Source: Microthyrium microscopicum
Lineage: Eukaryota > Ascomycota > Dothideomycetes > Microthyriales > Microthyriaceae
Reading direction: 5' to 3'
Length of the DNA stretch: 64,000 nucleotides
Assembly (NCBI GenBank): GCA_010405405.1
Contig: MU004241.1
Span: 682,001-746,000 of the forward strand
The notes under the pieces were generated by a model. The model made no database searches. It was not told where the DNA came from and saw only the letters and a list, made by a program, of their open reading frames with translations. Positions 58,589 through 64,000 of the stretch are shown here, in pieces (position 1 is the stretch's first letter; every line of letters starts with the position of its first letter). The translations under genes and the position numbers were made by a program.

Positions 58589-59817
58589 ATGGCCAACGAA
58601 ATTGATATCCATGACAGCTTTAGAAAATGGGTTATAAAGCATGGTGTGACTATTAATCCAGCTATCACGGCTCGGAACTTACCCGGAAAGGGATTTGGCA
58701 TGGTGTCAGTCAAGCCCGTAAAGGTCAACCCACCACCAGCTTGTGCCTACCCAACAATGCTAATTTTGCTTAGGCCGACGAAGTCTTGATAAAACTCCCT
58801 GTGGAAACACTGATCACTATCGACTCAACCTTTGCACAAGATTCGCGCATTCCAAGCAATATTACCGTCCACAGCGCCCTCGCCACCGCCTGGACTCTCA
58901 ACGCTGCCAGCCATGAAGACCGCAAACTCCAAGAATGGGAAGCCACCTGGCCATCTCGTGCGGACCTTGAATCCTACTCTCCTCTCTTCTGGCCTCCAGC
59001 CTCGCAAGATCGGCTCACGCCCGCTGGAAAGGTTTACCTAGCTGACGTACAGCGCAAGATTGCCAAAGACTGGGCAGAAATCAAGTCAACTATCACCGCT
59101 GCCGGCCAGTCAGAAGCTGACTATCGGTACTACTGGATGATGGTCAACACACGCTGCTTCTTCTGGAAATTTGCCAAGGCACATACTGCCGACTCTCCAC
59201 CTAGTTCCGTCGATGAGTGCATGGCGCTATGTCCGTACGCTGACTACTTTAACCACGCGAGCTCTGGCTGTACATTTCGCGCAGAGCCCACGTACTGTGC
59301 CATCGTCGCAGATCGCGACTATCCAGCTGATGTGGAGATTAACATCTCATATGGAACGCACAACAACGACATGCTACTAGTAGAATATGGTTTCCTGCTA
59401 CAAAACAACTTACATGATCATATCAAACTTGATGCGCTACTATTGCCCAAATTCAATGAAAAACAACGCACGCTGTTAACAGAACTAGGGTACTTGGGCG
59501 ACTATGCACTAGATCGCGTAGAAGTATGCTTCCGCACGCGCATTGCCATGGCAGTTCTACTTCTACCAGCCCGTTTTGCGCAACGGTATGCGGAAACCGG
59601 CGAATTGAGCAAGAGCAGGCGCGTAGTTCTGGCAGACGGGATGGCGGATCTCTTACAAGAGTTGCAAGATGAGATCAATGCAGCATTGAAGGAAATCAAA
59701 CGTGCAAAGGATGGGAGCTTGGCGGCTGATATGGTAAAGCGACGGTGGGAGGAGTGGAAGCGGATTGTCGATACCACCGAGGCTTGGGATGCCAGTGATA
59801 GCGATGATGAAGGTTGA
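58589..59817 (+). CDS. SET-domain protein lysine methyltransferase (RKM/Rubisco LSMT-like)
   Basis: Exons 58589-58717 and 58774-59817 give 390 aa. It belongs to the SET proteins with a split SET domain (relatives of Rkm1-4 and Rubisco LSMT), which methylate ribosomal proteins or other non-histone targets. Landmarks: ARNLPGKGFGMVSVKPVK-ADEVLIKLP at the N-terminal SET strand, YRYYWMMVNTRCFFW, CPYADYFNHASSGC (NHxx motif about 200), and ISYGTHNNDMLLVEYGF with the catalytic-type tyrosine (about 235). A helical substrate-binding region and an acidic end (WDASDSDDEG) follow. The first intron is 56 nt. It lies 280 bp after HPM1 on the same strand. The target is not predictable from sequence. Confidence 0.9.
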
Positions 59818-60401
59818 ACAAGCAGACTACTCCGTAATTGCTGTGCTTGTGACTTTCCAGAGGAGTCGAGGGAACCATCCCCCTCTTCAAAAAGAGTCTA
59901 TATTGCCGGACCGGTCGCGATAGACGACAAACGTCTAACTGCCCCTCTGAGCATTCATCAAACCGGTATCACGTCCCACATGTACAACACCATCACCATA
60001 GAAACACCACCCACCAGGAACGAAAACCACAAGGCGACCACTCGCCCCCGCGTGTCTCCTCACCAGACAACGCAAACCCAACACAACCCAACAAAACCCA
60101 TCAAAAGCGGATTCTCGTGCATCTCCAACGCCAGCACAAAAGCCACCAACACCACCATCAAACCCCCCCTTACCGCTCGCGATACATCATCAAACTATCG
60201 CCACTCCTGCGCAACATTGCAATCACCCAAGCCAAGTAACGCCACCTCCTCAAAATAGCAATGCCACGAGTTTGATGCACTACCATGCCACGCGGCAGCC
60301 GCCAAACCTTTCTAAACGCCACCTACCTATAAGGATCTTGTCCCACCAACTTCAAGAAACCCCTCAACGCCACAAGGGATCTGTATGATGATGTATAAAA
60401 G

Positions 60402-60439
60402 AAAAAAGCCTCATCGGCGTGGTAAAGTGCCGACGAGGC
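60402..60439 (-). terminator. Hairpin with following U6 run, minus strand
   Basis: Read on the minus strand, arms 60439-60429 (gcctcgtcggc) and 60418-60408 (gccgatgaggc) form an 11-bp stem with one G-U pair and a 10-nt loop. Six T residues follow at once (60407-60402), then C and four T. This is the look of an RNA 3' end, for example polymerase III termination. No gene, A box or B box was recognised upstream of it. Confidence 0.4.
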
Positions 60440-62792
60440 TGAAACCCACAGGTTTCTGCACTTTCCGCAACACATGCACAACATACCGTTGACAGGTGTG
60501 CCCGCGCGCTCAGCGCACAAAGGAAAGAAATGCAGCAAGGAGAGAAAAAAAGGGTACATTGCAGATGCCGAGAGGCAGGGAAAAGGTGTGTTGTGTATCC
60601 AATATAGGAATACTTGTGTTGTAGCACTTTACAGGTGACAAGCAAGCACGTTCAAAGGATTGAAATATAAACAAGTTGCCCATCACAGGCAGTTGCAGTG
60701 CCGATCTCCGTTCGAAACGGAAATCGGTATTAATAGTGAGGCTGAAAATGGAAATGTGTATGAGTTGAGAAATGCAGTATATGGACTGGCTAGGTTCCAT
60801 CGGCAAACTGTGTGTATGTGCTTTCTATGCGAACTAGGATCGTAGACAAGCCGCGAGAGATATAGCGAATATCTGTTCAAACTGAGGCCTGGTACGATCA
60901 GGGATAAACAGCATCTCATTGGATTCCTTATGCCGAGAATCTGGGCAAAGAAAGTTTGCACCAGGTCTGCGGAATAATCACACCGAGCTGACAGGCTTCT
61001 GAAATGCTTCCATAGACATCCTTGCGTCTAGTTCTAGTAAAGAAAACACCGACGTAGGCGGGCACGCGATGCTTGTAAGTTTTGTTCACCAGATGAGGTC
61101 GGCATTTTGTAACCGCCGATATAACCAGCCACCAAGGATCTGCGACATCTGAGGCATTGCTCGACAGCCCACTTGCCGGATTGAATCAACGGGACCCTGA
61201 ACCTTTTGGAGACGACGCGGGGAGGGCTTCAGGAGGGGTGAGGGGGGAAACATTGAGGCTTGAATGACAACATGGGTACGTTGTGTTTACCGCGGGAGTG
61301 CAAGAAGTTTTAGGCGGGTATAGCCGACAGTTGTGGATATGTTGCAATCGATATGCAAGGCTGTGGCGGTCAGAAAAGAGAATTATACATTAGCATTATT
61401 AGTATTTTGTTGTATAATGTTATGCCTGGAGGGATTGATTGGTGGTGGTACTGATTTCGAGGTTGATCACGGCATTTGTCGTTGGAATAAGAGGCGCGCG
61501 GCAATACTCGGTCGCGGTTCGGCGCCGGTGCATGAATGTCTTGAATGATGATAGACAGGAACTCAGTTCAGATTTGGATCGATCTGCATTCAGATAATGA
61601 CTGTTAGGACCGCGTCATTGTCTAAGGAATAAGTCGTGATTAAGAGACCGATATATCCCGGCACTCGCCAACACGAAGATCAGAGCAGATTCCTATTCCT
61701 AGGAGGTAGGAATTTAAGGCCCATTTTGTCGGATGGCCGCGTCTTGCAGGAGGTTGATCCCGATTCCCGAAAGGTATAATTGTTCCGCGGTGTAGGGCCA
61801 GTGGAAAAGCTTGATATCAAATTGGTCGGCAACATGATGCAAGGCTGGCGTAGGCTTGCAGAGAGTAACAAGAGGACGCGTGGAAAAAGTCTTGGCTTCC
61901 ATCGGCTTGCAGTGAGGTGCAGCAGTTTCCCCAGACAGGCTGGTGGAAAGTGGCCTTGAGGCTTGAGCGTGGAGGTTTCCGACTCTTTTGGGAGGTCAGC
62001 AGGGCCCAGATGTCCAGGGTACAAGGGTCGAACTGCCAATGGGCCAACGGCGTCTATTCATGCACTACGAACCACGAGGACGGTTGGAGACGTAGAGTTA
62101 TGCGATGCATCATGGCATTTGACCAGTTTGCGCAGCATCAGGCTGTAGCTGCAAAATTTGCCATGCCCTCCACCAATGTTGCAAACAAAGATCTGGTCGC
62201 TGACTGTAAAAACTGTAATAAGCAAAAGTGAGGCTGTATTATGCCATTCTTATCGCCTATTAAACCATTTTGCAGAGTTAGTGATGTCACTGGAGATTTT
62301 ATAACTTGAAGTTGTGATACTTGCCAAGTGGCAATGAATCAGGACAAATATCAAGATGGCACGTTGTGATGTTCACTGGGCGAGACCCACTAGGGAAACA
62401 CACAAACATGGAGGCTTATAGAAATATGAAATTTAGGGAGTTTGTGGACATTCAGCTGAACTGACAAGGTGCGCCGCAAAGGATAGAAAATGACTTTAGG
62501 TGTTGAATTTGGTGCTCTAGAGCGAGGTCGGTGAATCGGTGCGGAAAAGACCGATGGGCAGATCTTGGCAGTTCTTTGGGTGTAAATTGTTTGGAAGCTT
62601 GGCGGACGGCTAGTAGGCAGTTGCGCGCCAAAGCCTGGCAAATGGGACTGCAAAGGTGAGGGGGGCTCTTTCCCTCTCAATTGAGAGTCAAGACTCGGTG
62701 AGTCGGGCAGAGGACGGAAAGTGCAGGCCACACACGGCGGAAAGCACGATCATTGCTTTGGGCAGGAGACATGGGCTGGGATGGGCACTACT

Positions 62793-62816
62793 ACTGGGCA
62801 CTGGGCACTGGGCACT
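62793..62816. repeat. Tandem repeat of 7-mer actgggc, 3.4 copies
   Basis: actgggc repeated without change between 62793 and 62816. A short microsatellite in a gene-free region. Confidence 0.8.
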
Positions 62817-63351
62817 ACTGAACAGGCAAGCGCGGGCACGCTCAAAGGGCAACTGCAATGGATCACTGGACTGGTTATGCATCACCGCATTGGGCAACAT
62901 GTACTCTACAGCATATTGCGCTTACTATTTTGCTTGAACAAATTGAGTAAGAAAATGCTGCGGGCTTAGATCTAGAGTAAGTAGCGATTGGGCATTGGCC
63001 AGAGTCGTCATAATTAATGTGAACTGAATTCGTAAACATTAGTATAGTAGTAAGTAGTAATAATAACAACATGATGTATGCCATTGCGCAGCCCTCCTTC
63101 TAAGTTCTCACTCACAAATAGATCACGTTGCTGTCTTGCCCAGAGTTACGGTTCTACCACTCACAGTTGACAAGCTCCACATTCTGCTGTATGCGGATTT
63201 AGGGGACGTGAAATCCAGTGTCCCACAGTCAAAAGTTGCACTGTCCCAGCATACAGCCTCAAAAGCTAGTCGAGCCAACTGCAAGTCTAGATTTACAGTG
63301 TCCCGCCAAAACAAACCCATAAGACTCACAGAGCGCATATTTCTCCCTCGT

Positions 63352-63376
63352 CCAGCCAGACCAGCCAGACCAGCCA
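63352..63376. repeat. Tandem repeat of 9-mer ccagccaga, 2.8 copies
   Basis: ccagccaga repeated exactly at 63352-63376, in the region upstream of the partial gene. Confidence 0.75.
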
Positions 63377-63876
63377 AAATCACTCCCTAGACAGCTTTGA
63401 CAGCCCAAAGAACCAGACCCAAGACCTAGCGACAGGACCATCATCCGCTCCCAGCCTGAGCGTGCGTGAAACAAGTCAAAACGGGCCTACTTGCCTGCCA
63501 ACCTGCCTATTGCTTCTCCGCCATCCTTGAACTTATTGCACATCAACAAATCTCGCTTCCCACCTCCAACCTCTCCACCACCTCCTCCGCCAAACATCAA
63601 CATTAACTTGCCTGTTTTCCCCTCACCTACCACTGTCCTATTCGCTCCTCCCTTATCTTCACTGTCCGCGCTTTCCTCTCGTCATTTCTCCACCAAAACT
63701 ACCTACCAACCCTCACCTAGCCAGACAACCCCCCATATAAGCGCCTCTCCTGAAATCACCTCCTCGAATCCTACAAGTCACAACAACAACATTCCATATC
63801 GAAGACCTAGCAATCATTGCTGTTACCGTCACCTCTCCTAAACCTGTCACTCGTAAAATCTCACACAAACTTCACC

Positions 63877-64000
63877 ATGGACGCCAGTATAGTGATGGTT
63901 GAACGACAACCCCGTTCCCAAAACCGCAGACTTTCCAATAGCCAATATGCTTCTTCCGCTTCCACCTCCCCCGAACGCGGTCCAGACGACGATAACGATT
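63877..64000 (+). CDS. 5' end of a gene cut by the window edge
   Basis: ATG at 63877 in good context (cttcaccATGG) opens a frame that runs to the last base, 41 codons visible. It begins MDASIVMVERQPRSQNRR and becomes Ser-rich, then acidic (SPERGPDDDND). This composition is common in fungal regulatory proteins, but no domain is visible yet. The preceding 400 bases are C/T-rich without a long ORF in frame, as expected of a long leader. Confidence 0.6.
   Translation, partial: MDASIVMVERQPRSQNRRLSNSQYASSASTSPERGPDDDND

Larger units (their letters stand above)
59818..63876. other. 4-kb region without a recognisable gene
   Basis: No family-like ORF on either strand. It contains a hairpin plus T-run on the minus strand (60402-60439), a short tandem repeat at 62793-62816 and another at 63352-63376. 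From about 63480 the plus strand becomes very C/T-rich, forming a leader of about 400 bases for the gene starting at 63877. Confidence 0.45.

Noticed and set aside
60699-60727. tRNA T-arm look-alike around gttcgaaac
   Set aside because: Only the T-loop resembles a tRNA; no matching acceptor, D or anticodon stems in the expected positions. A similar look-alike near 25080 fails the same way.
61339-61548. 69-codon ORF with a possible membrane segment, plus strand
   Set aside because: No recognisable homology pattern and no sign of a promoter; hydrophobic stretch could arise by chance in AT-rich DNA.

Overview
The window looks like nuclear DNA of a filamentous ascomycete (Pezizomycotina). Most genes carry short introns of about 45-60 nt with GT...CTAAC...AG signals. 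The recognisable proteins are those of a mould: a secreted GH3 beta-glucosidase, a fungal rhodopsin-like membrane protein, a TRI12-type MFS pump, a single m-AAA protease, and KRI1, SIP3, ARC16, DNA polymerase kappa, Unc13-like, HPM1 and SET proteins. I cannot assign a species or class. Exon joins were chosen by eye from splice signals, reading frame and family resemblance. Every multi-exon model given here sums to a whole number of codons.

Layout. 0-2.1 kb: a tandem array of very small intracellular Cys/His proteins with one decayed copy. 2.5-3.4 kb: tRNA 2'-phosphotransferase. 3.6-6.9 kb (minus): GH3 beta-glucosidase in eight exons. 9.2-10.4 kb: rhodopsin-like membrane protein. 10.8-20.4 kb: housekeeping block with the m-AAA protease and KRI1 (minus), then SIP3 (plus, divergent from KRI1). 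21.2-22.9 kb: unknown protein with a Gln-rich tail. 22.9-31.2 kb: about 8 kb with no conventional gene, holding a 26-bp perfect palindrome and a pair of tiny overlapping ORFs. 31.2-32.2 kb: ARC16. 33.4-36.5 kb: two tandemly duplicated small secreted 12-cysteine proteins (minus). 36.7-37.0 kb: a 258-bp MITE-like element. 37-42 kb: coiled-coil protein and DNA polymerase kappa, divergent. 43.3-48 kb: MFS transporter, short-chain dehydrogenase, a broken ORF and a GGCT-like protein. 49-59.8 kb: AAA ATPase, Unc13-like C2 protein, bHLH protein, HPM1 and a SET protein. 59.8-63.9 kb: gene-poor leader of a gene cut by the right edge.

The most unusual material is (1) the array of MC...CGH...CxxC microproteins, (2) the 98-aa secreted paralogues whose first intron appears to be GC-AG in both copies, (3) the ATGA-overlapping micro-ORFs in the 8-kb gene-free stretch, and (4) a hairpin plus U-tract on the minus strand near 60.4 kb. 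The metabolic genes at 43.3-46.8 kb (efflux pump plus dehydrogenase, same strand) could work together, but nothing in the window proves it.
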